Positions 1 through 8,435 of a stretch of DNA of 48,928 bases are shown here, one piece after another. The stretch is from Pseudaquabacterium pictum (GTDB taxonomy: Bacteria > Pseudomonadota > Gammaproteobacteria > Burkholderiales > Burkholderiaceae_C): the NCBI RefSeq assembly GCF_005403045.1, contig NZ_BJCL01000025.1, positions 1-48,928 of the forward strand, in the 5' to 3' direction. The notes below the pieces were generated by a model. It made no database searches. It was not told the origin of the DNA and saw only the letters and a program-made list of their open reading frames with translations. The first letter of the stretch is position 1. Each line of letters opens with the position of its first letter. Position numbers and translations under genes: made by a program.

Positions 1-56
1 TCCCGCCGTCGCGTCCGCTTCGTCGACTGACCCAGACCCAGGCTCTGCTGCTTCAT
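1..56 (-). CDS. IS5-family transposase, N-terminal fragment (truncated by window edge)
   Basis: The minus strand from the ATG at 56 reads MKQQSLGLGQSTKRTRRR before leaving the window. This is the characteristic basic opening of IS5-group DDE transposases, which typically start with an MKQ-x-SLG stretch followed by TK-x-TR-x-REF. Only 18 residues are visible, so completeness cannot be judged. The decayed copy at 44441-44820 carries the C-terminal part of the same family and shows what the rest should resemble. Confidence 0.75.
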   Translation of the reverse strand, partial: MKQQSLGLGQSTKRTRRR

Positions 57-124
57 GGCCGGCATCGTCTCATCGGCTCACAGCGGGACCAAGCACATGG
101 GCGACGGACTTTTGCAGACCGTCC
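1..124 (-). mobile_element. Left end of an IS5-type insertion sequence (partial, runs off window)
   Basis: The segment holds the transposase start codon (54-56, minus strand) and an outer inverted repeat ending at 124. Read inward on the minus strand the end is GGACGGTCTGCAAAAG, which matches 13 of 16 bases of GGACGCTCTGCACAAC at the right edge of the window (48802-48817). It abuts CTAG at 125-128, which fits the YTAR target preference of the IS5 subgroup. The element body lies to the left of the window. Confidence 0.85.
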
Positions 125-220
125 CTAGCCTGCTGTGCGCTGCTGAGTACCGCGCACTTCAGACCTCCCGGGCTCGCGGACGCATTCCACGCGCTGGGAC
201 ACGATCGCCGGTGGTTGCGC

Positions 221-301
221 AAGCCAGTGCGAGCCCGAACGACTGCAAGATGTTCGAGACGGTGAGTCCGAGGGCTGGCGGCAACCGGCAGCAACCGCTG
301 C
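221..301 (+). repeat. Direct repeat unit A (partner at 532-612)
   Basis: Over about 74 aligned bases, 227-300 matches 538-611 with roughly seven mismatches and no gaps. The shared core begins GTGCGAGCCCGAACGACT and ends CGGCAGCAACCGCTG. The offset between copies is 311 bases. The copies lie in non-coding DNA next to an IS end, so this is probably a decayed intergenic repeat or local duplication. No family name is recognised. Confidence 0.8.
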
Positions 302-531
302 GGTGTTGCCCGCTGCCGCCCGCCTCGAACTTCGGTTTCCTGCACCTTGTGGTCATTGAGGAAGACCGGGCGTACGACAGCAATGGGTCGACAGTGACCC
401 GTCGAGCCAAGCAGGAGCAGTCGTTCGACCTGACCATGACGAGGTTTGAAGTGGGTTGAATGGGGGCTCCGACCGCCACCGCGGTCGCCGGCAATGTCAG
501 CAGCACCCCTGTAACCGGCCGGTGCTGGCAC

Positions 532-612
532 CAGCCGGTGCGAGCCCGAACGACTACAAGATGTCCGAGACCGTGAGTTCGAGGGTTGGTGGCGACCGGC
601 AGCAACCGCTGC
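532..612 (+). repeat. Direct repeat unit B (partner at 221-301)
   Basis: This is the second copy of the block described at 221-301, in the same orientation and about 90 percent identical over 74 bases. Similarity stops shortly after GCAACCGCTG in both copies, so the repeat has a defined right edge. Confidence 0.8.
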
Positions 613-936
613 AAATCGGCCAAACAATGCGCCACTCCCAGGAGCCACCGATGGGGACGCATGCAGCAATTCAAGGTCCGGGATGTAAGCGTCCGCCGCC
701 CGAGAGCTTGCTGTCTGAACGGTGGGGAAGCCCTGCTCCTTGGAACTTGTGGGACTCCCACCTTCATGACTAGCGCTTGACGATCGTGGGGTTGCGCATC
801 CTAACGACAGAGGATGCGGACCAGCCGCGCGCGCGGGAAGCTCGGCGCCGCTATGCCCAAACAGCGCAGGCCCAGCCTACTGCTTGAGGAGGCCAGCTTC
901 ACGTCTTCCATACCCCTCTGCGAGAAGGAGTCCGAC

Positions 937-2874
937 ATGGCCAGCAAGAAGACGCCGAAGCATTTGCCTGCGGTTCCAGGTGCAGGCGCATCCTCTGACA
1001 GTGCTTCCGCACCAGACATCGAGCGCATCCGCCGGCTCATTCGAGCCAAGGGCGAGTCGCTTCTGGCCCTGCCCAAGGTCACAAGCGTCGGCATCGGCTA
1101 CAAGATCCAGGGCGACAAGAAGACCAAGACCCCGAGCCTGCAGTTCAGCGTCGAGCGCAAGGTCTCGCTGGAGGGCTTGGCCGCCGAAGGCGTGAGCGCG
1201 CTGCCCACCGCCATCGAATTCGAAGGCGTCAGCATTCCCACCGATATCGTAGAGCGAAAGTTCCGGCCTAGCTACGCGGTCGTGCAGCTGAAGCCGAAGA
1301 CCAGCCGCAAGGTCCGCCTGAATCCGGTAATGCCCGGTGTCAGCATTTCACACGCTTCGCTCACGGCCGGCACCCTGGGGGCCATCGTGCGGGACGCCAC
1401 AAGTGGAGACACCGTCTTGCTGAGCAACTGGCACGTGCTGCACGGCGCCGGCGGTCAGATTGGTGACGCCATAGTCCAGCCCGGGCCCTACGATGACAAC
1501 CGTGTCTTCAGCAACGGCATTGGGCGCTTGCTGCGAAGCCACCTCGGCCTGGCCGGGGACTGCGCCATAGCCTCAGTCGAAGGCCGGCGCGTTGATCTCG
1601 CCCAGCTCGAACTAGGTGTCGTCATCAAAAGCGTCGGCAAGCCTGACCTGGGCGACGTGGTCGCCAAGAGCGGACGCACGACTGGCGTCACTTACGGCCA
1701 GGTCTCGCGTGTCGACGCACTGTTCAAGATGCCTTACGAGGACATGCCCGAGCAAATCATCGGGGGCTTCGAGATCGAGCCCTGGGCCAAGCGCCTACCA
1801 AAGGACGGCGAGATCTCCAAGGGCGGGGATTCCGGCTCGGCGTGGCTGGCCGTGGACACGAAGGGACAAACGACCACCACCATGCTGGGTCTGCACTTTG
1901 GCGGTGATGCAGAAGGCAGCGACGGCGAGTTTGCTTTGGCCTGTTATGCCCACAGTGTCTTCGAGAAGCTCGAGATCGAGCCGCTTGCAGAGGCGGCTCC
2001 TGGCACCCACCCGATCACCGGCCCCTCGGTCGAAGCGGCCGAGCGCTTTCGGACCGGCTTTCGATCCGACTTCCTGGACTTCCCAGTGCCACGGCCCCGG
2101 TTTCAGAAGAGCGCTGCCGACGACCTCATCGGGCTGGCCGGCGGCGACTTCATTGACTATTGCCACTTCACTGTCTGGCAGAGCAGGTCCAGAAAGCTGC
2201 CTCGATGCGTAGCCTGGAACATCGACGGAGCGCGAAAGCGTTCCCTGTCGCGTAAAGGCATACCGTTCATCAAGGACAGCCGGGAAGGCCTCGAAGACTT
2301 CCAGTGGGGTGACGAGCTGTACCAGGCCAACCCGCTGGACCGCGGGCACGTCGCCCGCCGGGACGATCTGGTCTGGGGCTCTCCTGAGGAAGCCAGTCAG
2401 GGCAATATCGACAGCTTCTTCTTCACGAACATGACGCCCCAGCATGAGGCGTTCAACCAATCTCAGCTCAAGGGCCAATGGGGCCTGCTCGAGAACGCCA
2501 TCCTTGACGAGGTCGTTCTCAAGGACCTGAGGGTCAGCGTTATGGGTGGGCCTGTGCTCGCCAAGGAAGACCGTCCCTACCGCGGCGCACAGTTACCGGC
2601 CGAATTCTGGAAGATCGTCTTCTATGTCGACGACGAAGACGGCCAGAACAAGGCGCGGGCCTATGTCCTGACCCAGCAGGACCTGCTAAAGAAGCTCAAG
2701 CCTGAATCGCTGGAGCTGAGCCAGTTCCGCTGGTACCAGGTGCCCCTGACCAGCATCGAGAAGAAGACCGGCATGCGGCTGGACCAGAATTTGCACCGTA
2801 TCGACAGCAAGTTTCCGCAGGCCGTGGGTGTGGAGCCCGCGAGGCTAGTGGTGGAAGGGCGTTTCTTCGATTGA
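937..2874 (+). CDS. Trypsin-like serine protease fused to a DNA/RNA non-specific (NUC1) endonuclease
   Basis: This 645-residue protein joins two enzymatic domains. Residues about 25-400 form a trypsin-fold protease of the Nal1-like type, with visible triad candidates His166 (SNWHVLHG), Asp208 (GDCAIA) and Ser299 (GGDSGSA). Residues about 430-640 form a beta-beta-alpha-metal NUC1/EndoG-like nuclease, with the DRGH motif at 468-471 (His471 catalytic) and Asn498/Asn507 in the FTNMTPQ and AFN segments that normally position the metal. No signal peptide or membrane segment is visible, so a cytoplasmic location is likely, unlike most secreted NUC1 enzymes. The start at 937 is preceded by GAGAAGGAG; an upstream in-frame start at 814 lacks support. 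The gene stands alone, 197 bases before a DUF6933-like gene. Inference: a self-activating effector in which the protease controls a toxic nuclease. Confidence 0.88.
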   Translation: MASKKTPKHLPAVPGAGASSDSASAPDIERIRRLIRAKGESLLALPKVTSVGIGYKIQGDKKTKTPSLQFSVERKVSLEGLAAEGVSALPTAIEFEGVSIPTDIVERKFRPSYAVVQLKPKTSRKVRLNPVMPGVSISHASLTAGTLGAIVRDATSGDTVLLSNWHVLHGAGGQIGDAIVQPGPYDDNRVFSNGIGRLLRSHLGLAGDCAIASVEGRRVDLAQLELGVVIKSVGKPDLGDVVAKSGRTTGVTYGQVSRVDALFKMPYEDMPEQIIGGFEIEPWAKRLPKDGEISKGGDSGSAWLAVDTKGQTTTTMLGLHFGGDAEGSDGEFALACYAHSVFEKLEIEPLAEAAPGTHPITGPSVEAAERFRTGFRSDFLDFPVPRPRFQKSAADDLIGLAGGDFIDYCHFTVWQSRSRKLPRCVAWNIDGARKRSLSRKGIPFIKDSREGLEDFQWGDELYQANPLDRGHVARRDDLVWGSPEEASQGNIDSFFFTNMTPQHEAFNQSQLKGQWGLLENAILDEVVLKDLRVSVMGGPVLAKEDRPYRGAQLPAEFWKIVFYVDDEDGQNKARAYVLTQQDLLKKLKPESLELSQFRWYQVPLTSIEKKTGMRLDQNLHRIDSKFPQAVGVEPARLVVEGRFFD

Positions 2875-3097
2875 CGCTGTAGCCCATGCACATGCCTCTT
2901 GCGTGGCAGCGTGAGACCGTGCCGTCAGTCATGGTCTGGTTCAGACTGAACTCAGTCACTCAGCGCATGCGTGCCCAGTGACGGCGGGTTGATCACCGGT
3001 CATTCGATGCCTTAGTACATGTAGGACTGCTCTACCGTCGCAAGGGGACGTTCGCCAGCCACGATACTCGGTGCTCGCCCCAACATGCCACGCCGCC

Positions 3098-3613
3098 GTG
3101 TTCGTCCTGCGTTGTACCCAGAAACTGCTCGACAGGCTCAACGCCACGCCTGATCCAGAGCCGACACCGACGGACACAGTCCTGGGCGACTGGTATGCCA
3201 ACCTGATTCGAGTTGGCCGGATCCAGGTCGTGCTCGCTGTCAGTGAGCGAAGCTTGCTGCCAGTCGTGGTGCCGGCACGAGACGGTCGATCTCTCGCCCA
3301 GCGGCTCAGCGAAACCTCGCGGCTTGTTCTCTCCGCCGTCGGAGTGCCACTAGACGACGCGATCGCCGAGCACGGTGCCATGCAAAGTTGGGTTATCGGA
3401 AAGACGGTGAACCGGCGGGTCCTGGGATCGCTCAACGATCTGGCGTTCCAACTTGAAGTCGGATTGCGCGACTCTCCTGATCGAACGCTGCTGGCGCAAT
3501 CGCTCTGGTTGGCCAGGACGCCGCTGAAGGTCATCGACTACGGCGCGCCCGACCAAGCGACGCTCGCGGCGTTTGCTGGTCGCAGGGCGCTGCGGTCGGC
3601 CAGCCTCCGATGA
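3098..3613 (+). CDS. DUF6933-like protein of unknown function
   Basis: The predicted protein is 171 residues. It opens with a compact beta-strand and the segment RCTQKLLDRL, followed by LGDWYANL, SERSLLPVVVPARD and KTVNRRVLGSLNDLAFQLE. These blocks match the pattern I recall for the DUF6933 family (R-C-T-x-K-L-L, G-D-W-Y-A-N, N-R-x-V-L-G-S-M-N-D). I know of no biochemical function for the family. I chose GTG at 3098 because family members begin just before the RCTQK motif; an in-frame GTG at 3071 would add nine residues. It follows the protease-nuclease gene by about 220 bases on the same strand. The downstream neighbour is convergent. Whether it acts with the fusion protein is unknown. Confidence 0.7.
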   Translation: MFVLRCTQKLLDRLNATPDPEPTPTDTVLGDWYANLIRVGRIQVVLAVSERSLLPVVVPARDGRSLAQRLSETSRLVLSAVGVPLDDAIAEHGAMQSWVIGKTVNRRVLGSLNDLAFQLEVGLRDSPDRTLLAQSLWLARTPLKVIDYGAPDQATLAAFAGRRALRSASLR

Positions 3614-3821
3614 CGGCTCTACCCTGAGGCGTGGGGCAGCCTGCGACCCGAAACCGTCGGACGCCCCAGCAAACTTCTAGCCGTGAAGCCGACATGGACT
3701 GCAGCGTCCTAGATACGCACGTGCATTGCCAAGTCTTGCTTTGGAGGGTGCACCGGCGGTGCGGGCCATTCCACACTCCACGATGATCAAGCTGGCCTTC
3801 ACGCCAGTCGTCAGCAGAAAC

Positions 3822-5258
3822 TCAGCCGCCCTCGGTCCAACGTCCGCCTAGTGCGCGCAGCAGTACGACGCGGTTTGCCTGCTCTGTTTGGCGCAACGCC
3901 ACCAAGCCTTGGCGTGCGATGGCAATCTGGCGTTGAGCGTCCAGCAGTTCGAGTTGGCTGGACGCACCCAAGCGGTAACTCTGCTCGGCCAGGTTCAAGC
4001 TGCGCTCGGCGGCTTCCACCTGCGCCTGCTGCGCGTCCAGGCGCTCGGCCACGCCGTCGCGCACGGCCAGCGCGTCGGCCACTTCGCGGAACGCCGACTG
4101 CAGCGCCGCTTCGTAGTTCGCCATGACCTCGCGGCGTGTGGCCTCGGTGACGTCCACCTGCGCCTGGCGCGCGCCGGCGTCGAAGAGCGGGACGTCCAGG
4201 CTGGGCAGCAGGCTCCAGAAGCCGCTGCCACTGCGCACCAGACCGTCGAGTTCGGGGCTGCGCAGGCCGGCGCTGGCCGTCAGCGTCAGCCGCGGGAAAC
4301 GTGCGGCGCGTGCCGCGCCCACGTCGTAGGCTGCGGCCTGTAACTGCTGTTCAGCCGCGCGCAGGTCGGGGCGCTTCAGCAGCACGCTGGCGGGTAGGCC
4401 TGCGGGGATGTCGGGCATGGCCGTGGTCTTGTCGACCTGCGCACCGGGCAGCAGCGCATCGGGTAAAGGCTGGCCGGCCAGCAGTTCCAGCACCAGACGC
4501 GCCTGCGTCACCGCGGCGGCGCTGCGCGCGACCTCACCGCGGGCGGCTTCATAGGCCGTCTGTGCCCGCGCACGCTGCAGGCCCGAAGCGGCGCCCAGGC
4601 GGTACTGGCGTTCGTTCAGCTCCAGGGTCTGTTGCTGGCTCAGGCGCAGCTCTTCGGCCAGGCGCAGGCGTTGGCCTTCGGCAGCCAGGGTCAGCCAGGC
4701 GTCGGCCACCTGCGCCACCAGGCTCAGGCGCGCGCTGCGCTGCGTCTCCTGTTGGGCCAGGAAGCGCGCCAGCGCCGCACCCTGCAGGCTGCCCAGGCGG
4801 TCGAAGAGGTCGATTTCCCAGGCTGTCACGCCCAGGCTCGCGGTGTAACTGCGGCTGGTGCCGCTGCCGTCGCTGCCTTGCTGGCTGGTCGACGCCGTGC
4901 CCCGCAGTTCGGGCCAGCGGTTGGCCTCGCTGATGCCGTACTGCGCACGTGCACGCTCCACCGCCGCCACGCTGGCACGCAGGCTGCGGTTGCCGGCCAG
5001 CGCCAGGCCCACCACGCGGCGCAGCCGGTCGTCGGTGAAGAAGCCGTCCCATTCGCTGGCGGCTGCGGCCGGGTCGGCATCCAGCCGCGTCGCTTCCGCC
5101 GTCACCGCGCCGGCACGGAAGTCACCGCGCAGCGGCGCCTGGGGCGAACCCACGGGCGGCACCAGGCTGCCGCAGCCGGCCAGAACCAGGGCCATGGCCA
5201 AGGCTGCCGCCGGTGTCAGCGCCGTGCGCAGCGCTGGGCTGATCGCAGGGCGGTTCAT
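3822..5258 (-). CDS. Outer-membrane efflux lipoprotein (OprM/NodT type)
   Basis: This 478-residue protein is the outer-membrane channel of the RND efflux system encoded with it. A lipoprotein signal precedes Cys29 (ALVLAGC). Two repeated TolC-like OEP regions follow, visible as paired segments such as SLRASVAAVERARAQYGISEA and SLNLAEQSYRLGASSQLELLDAQ, as expected for a trimeric alpha-barrel/beta-barrel channel. Its ATG overlaps the pump gene's stop codon in an ATGA tetranucleotide (5255-5258), which implies translational coupling. An open frame extends upstream to 5834 but lies inside the pump gene and is not coding. It is the last gene of the three-gene operon. Confidence 0.93.
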   Translation of the reverse strand: MNRPAISPALRTALTPAAALAMALVLAGCGSLVPPVGSPQAPLRGDFRAGAVTAEATRLDADPAAAASEWDGFFTDDRLRRVVGLALAGNRSLRASVAAVERARAQYGISEANRWPELRGTASTSQQGSDGSGTSRSYTASLGVTAWEIDLFDRLGSLQGAALARFLAQQETQRSARLSLVAQVADAWLTLAAEGQRLRLAEELRLSQQQTLELNERQYRLGAASGLQRARAQTAYEAARGEVARSAAAVTQARLVLELLAGQPLPDALLPGAQVDKTTAMPDIPAGLPASVLLKRPDLRAAEQQLQAAAYDVGAARAARFPRLTLTASAGLRSPELDGLVRSGSGFWSLLPSLDVPLFDAGARQAQVDVTEATRREVMANYEAALQSAFREVADALAVRDGVAERLDAQQAQVEAAERSLNLAEQSYRLGASSQLELLDAQRQIAIARQGLVALRQTEQANRVVLLRALGGRWTEGG

Positions 5259-8200
5259 GCCGTCGCCTCTTGGCTGCCGGCCACCGCAGCGGGCTGCGGC
5301 GGGCGCCGCGAGAACAGCGACTTCACCCACAGATAGAACAGTGGCACGAAGAAGATGCCCAGCACGGTGGCGCTGATCATGCCGCCCAGCACGCCGAAGC
5401 CGATGGCCTGCTGCGAACCAGACCCAGCGCCGCTGGCCAGGGCCAGCGGCAGCACGCCCATGCCGAAGGCCAGCGACGTCATGATGATGGGCCGCACGCG
5501 TTGCCGGCAGGCCTTCAAGGTGGCCTCGAACACGCCCAGGCCCTGCTGGCGCAGCGCTTCGGCGAACTCGACGATGAGGATGGCGTTCTTGGCACTCAGC
5601 CCCACGGTCGTCAACAAGCCGACCTGGAAGAACACGTCGTTGTTCTGCCCGCCCAGGTGGCTGGCAACCAGCGCACCCAGGATGCCCAGTGGTACCACCA
5701 GCATCACGCTGAAGGGCACCGACCAGCTTTCGTACAGCGCCGCCAGGCACAGGAAGATGAACAGCACCGACACGGCATACAGCAGCGGTGCCTGCGAGCC
5801 CGACAAGCGCTCTTGGTAGCTGCGGCCGGCCCATTCGTAGCCAATGCCCGCGGGCATCTCGCGCAGCAGCTCTTCCATCGCCTTCATCGCGGCGCCCGAG
5901 CTCACGCCAGGCGGCACGTCGGCCTGGATTTCAAAGGCCGGGCTGCCGTTGTAGCGCACCAACTGGCGCGGTGCGGTGGACCAGCTGCTCGTGGCAAACG
6001 CCGCCATCGAGACCATCTGCCCGCTGGTGCTGCGCACGTACCAGTGCTTCAGGTTGTCGGGTGACGCGCGGTAGGCGGCTTCGCCCTGCACCAGCACACG
6101 CTTGACGCGGCCGCGGTCGATGAAGTCGTTGATGTAGCTGCTGCCCAGGGCGATGGACAAGGTGTCGTTGATGACGTTGGGTTGCACGCCCAGCACGCCG
6201 GCCTTCTGGTCGTCGATGGTGATCTTCAGCTGCGGCGTTTCGGCCAGGCTCTGCGTGCGTGTGCGTGACAGTTCGGGTCGCTGGTTGCCCAGGTTGATGA
6301 GCTGGTCGCGCGCGGCAATCAGCTGCTCCTGCCCCAGCCCGCCCAGGTCTTGAAGGAAGAGCTGGATGCCGGCGCTGCCGCCCAGGCCGCGCACGGTGGG
6401 CGGCTGCACGATGAAGACCTGCGCATCGCGCACGCGCCGACCCAGTTCTCGGCTGAAGCGTTCGGCCAGCGCGCCGGCGCCCTGGTTCTTCGCCGGGCGC
6501 AAGGACCAGTCGGTCAAGCGGATGAATCCCCGGCCCGAACCCTGGTCGCCGTCGGCGCCGCGCACGACGTTGTAGTACAGCACCTCGGGCTGTTCGCCCA
6601 GGTAGGCCTCGACCTGCGCAGCCACCGCTTCCAGGCGTTCGCCGGTCGCGCCGGGCGCCATGCGCACCTGCATCTGCAGGCCGCCCTGGTCCTCGTCGGG
6701 CAGGAAGGACGTCGGCAAGCTGGTGTAGAGCCAGGCCGTCGCGCCGATCAGCAGGCCGAAGACGGCCAGGCTGCGCAAAGTGCGCTTGCCCAGCCAGCCA
6801 ACGCCGCGGACATAGCGTTCGGTGAACCGGTCGAAGCCGCGGTTGAAGCCGCCAAAGAACCAGTCCAGCGGCTTGCCGAAGGGCCCGCCGTGGTGGGCAT
6901 GTTCTCCCTTGTGCACGGGCTTGAGCAGCGTCGCGCACAGCGCCGGCGACAGGCTCATCGCCACCAGCACCGACAGCACCATCGCAGTCACTACGGTGAT
7001 GCTGAACTGGCGGTAGATGACGCCCGTGGAGCCGCCGAAGAACGCCATGGGGATGAACACCGCGCTCAGCACCACGGCAATGCCGACCAGCGCACCGCTG
7101 ATCTCCTTCATGCTGCGCTGCGTGGCCTCGTAGGGGCTCAGGCCCTCTTCGCGCATCAGGCGCTCAACGTTCTCCACCACCACGATGGCGTCGTCGACCA
7201 GCAGTCCGATCGCCAGCACCAGGCCGAACATCGTCAGCGTGTTGATCGAGAAGCCGGCCACCGCCAGCACGCCCATGGTGCCGAGCATCACCACCGGCAC
7301 GGCAATGGCCGGCACCAGCGTGGCGCGCAGGTTCTGCATGAACAGGTACATGATGACGACCACCAGCACGATGGCCTCTAGCAGCGTCTTCACCACGCCC
7401 TCGATGGACACGCGCACGAACGGCGTGGTGTCGTAGGTGATGGTGGCCTGGTAGCCGGGCGGGAAGAAGGGCTCCAGCTCCTTGAGCTTGGCCCGGATGG
7501 CGTCGCCCGTGGTCAGCGCGTTGGCGCCGCTGGCCGGAAAGATGGCCAGGCCGGCGGCATTGCGGCCGCTGCTGCGCACGTTGGTGGTGTAGCTGTCGCG
7601 GCCCAGTTCGATACGCGCCACATCACCCAGGCGCAAGGCCGAACCATCGGGCTGCACACGCAGCACGACATCGCGGAACTGTTCGGTGGTGTTGAGTTTG
7701 GAGCGTGCGGTGATGATGGCCGACAAGCGCTGCCCTTCGGGCGCCGGCTGCGCACCGATCTGGCCTGCGGAGACCTCGGCGTTTTGCTGCTGCAAGGCGG
7801 TGCGGATGTCGCCGGGCACGAGGTTGTAGCGCTGCAGCTTGGCCGGGTCGAGCCAGATGCGCATCGCATAGCCCGAGCCAAAGACGTTGACGTCGCCCAC
7901 GCCCTCGACGCGGCTGATGATGTCCACCAGCGTGCTGTTCAGGTAGTCGCCCAGGTCGCTGGAGCTGATGTTGGGGTCGTCGCTGGTCAGCATGGCCACC
8001 ATCAGGAATTCGGTGCTGGCCTTGGTGACGCGCACGCCCTGGGCCTGCACGGCCTGCGGCAGCCGGCTGATGATGGATTGCACCTTGTTCTGCACCTGCA
8101 CCTGGGCGGTGTCGGGATTGATGCTGGCTTCGAAGGTGAGGTTGGTGTTGGCGCTGCCGGAGGCGCTGCTGCTGCTTTCGATCGACAACAGGCCGTCGAT

Positions 8201-8413
8201 GCCCTTCAGACTTTGCTCGACGATCTGCGTCACCGAGTCTTCGATGGTCTGCGCCGAGGCGCCGGGGTAGCTGGTGTTGATGCTGACGCGCGTGGGCGCG
8301 ATGTCCGGGTAGCGCTCCAGCGGCAGCGTCAGCGTGGCGGCACCGCCGGCCAGCATGATGACGATGGCCAGCACCCAGGCGAAGATGGGGCGGTCGATGA
8401 AGAATGAGGCCAT
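5255..8413 (-). CDS. RND multidrug efflux pump, inner-membrane transporter (HAE1/AcrB family)
   Basis: The protein has 1052 residues, the usual length for HAE1 pumps. It begins MASFFIDRPIFAWVLAIVIM, the typical first transmembrane helix, and carries the two large periplasmic loops and twelve-helix plan of AcrB/MexB. The proton-relay pair in TM4 is intact as Asp407-Asp408 within GLLVDDAIVVVENVER. It would exchange protons for export of hydrophobic drugs, solvents or metabolites through the channel encoded at 3822-5258, using the adaptor encoded at 8436-9683. A CAGGAG ribosome-binding site lies 8-10 bases before the ATG. The substrate cannot be read from the sequence. All parts look intact. Confidence 0.96.
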   Translation of the reverse strand: MASFFIDRPIFAWVLAIVIMLAGGAATLTLPLERYPDIAPTRVSINTSYPGASAQTIEDSVTQIVEQSLKGIDGLLSIESSSSASGSANTNLTFEASINPDTAQVQVQNKVQSIISRLPQAVQAQGVRVTKASTEFLMVAMLTSDDPNISSSDLGDYLNSTLVDIISRVEGVGDVNVFGSGYAMRIWLDPAKLQRYNLVPGDIRTALQQQNAEVSAGQIGAQPAPEGQRLSAIITARSKLNTTEQFRDVVLRVQPDGSALRLGDVARIELGRDSYTTNVRSSGRNAAGLAIFPASGANALTTGDAIRAKLKELEPFFPPGYQATITYDTTPFVRVSIEGVVKTLLEAIVLVVVIMYLFMQNLRATLVPAIAVPVVMLGTMGVLAVAGFSINTLTMFGLVLAIGLLVDDAIVVVENVERLMREEGLSPYEATQRSMKEISGALVGIAVVLSAVFIPMAFFGGSTGVIYRQFSITVVTAMVLSVLVAMSLSPALCATLLKPVHKGEHAHHGGPFGKPLDWFFGGFNRGFDRFTERYVRGVGWLGKRTLRSLAVFGLLIGATAWLYTSLPTSFLPDEDQGGLQMQVRMAPGATGERLEAVAAQVEAYLGEQPEVLYYNVVRGADGDQGSGRGFIRLTDWSLRPAKNQGAGALAERFSRELGRRVRDAQVFIVQPPTVRGLGGSAGIQLFLQDLGGLGQEQLIAARDQLINLGNQRPELSRTRTQSLAETPQLKITIDDQKAGVLGVQPNVINDTLSIALGSSYINDFIDRGRVKRVLVQGEAAYRASPDNLKHWYVRSTSGQMVSMAAFATSSWSTAPRQLVRYNGSPAFEIQADVPPGVSSGAAMKAMEELLREMPAGIGYEWAGRSYQERLSGSQAPLLYAVSVLFIFLCLAALYESWSVPFSVMLVVPLGILGALVASHLGGQNNDVFFQVGLLTTVGLSAKNAILIVEFAEALRQQGLGVFEATLKACRQRVRPIIMTSLAFGMGVLPLALASGAGSGSQQAIGFGVLGGMISATVLGIFFVPLFYLWVKSLFSRRPPQPAAVAGSQEATA

Positions 8414-8435
8414 GACTGTGGGCTCCTGCTGACGC

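Larger units (their letters stand above)
125..936. other. Gene-free stretch with an imperfect direct repeat
   Basis: I see no convincing gene between the IS end and the protease-nuclease gene. Open frames exist on both strands, but their translations are low-complexity Arg/Pro/Ser-rich text typical of GC-rich antisense frames. The stretch contains the duplicated block listed separately (221-301 and 532-612). The 120 bases before position 937 must carry the promoter of the next gene, but no clear -35/-10 pair stands out. Confidence 0.5.

Noticed and set aside
55-780. Several overlapping open frames on both strands
   Set aside because: Their translations are Arg/Pro/Ser-rich with no domain, they overlap each other on both strands, and they cross the IS border and both copies of the direct repeat.
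814-936. N-terminal extension of the protease-nuclease gene
   Set aside because: No ribosome-binding site at 814, no conserved sequence, and a strong GAGAAGGAG site precedes the ATG at 937.
6350-7381. Long plus-strand open frame antisense to the RND pump
   Set aside because: The frame is His/Gln/Ala-rich, typical of the antisense of a GC-rich coding gene; the pump on the other strand is unmistakable.
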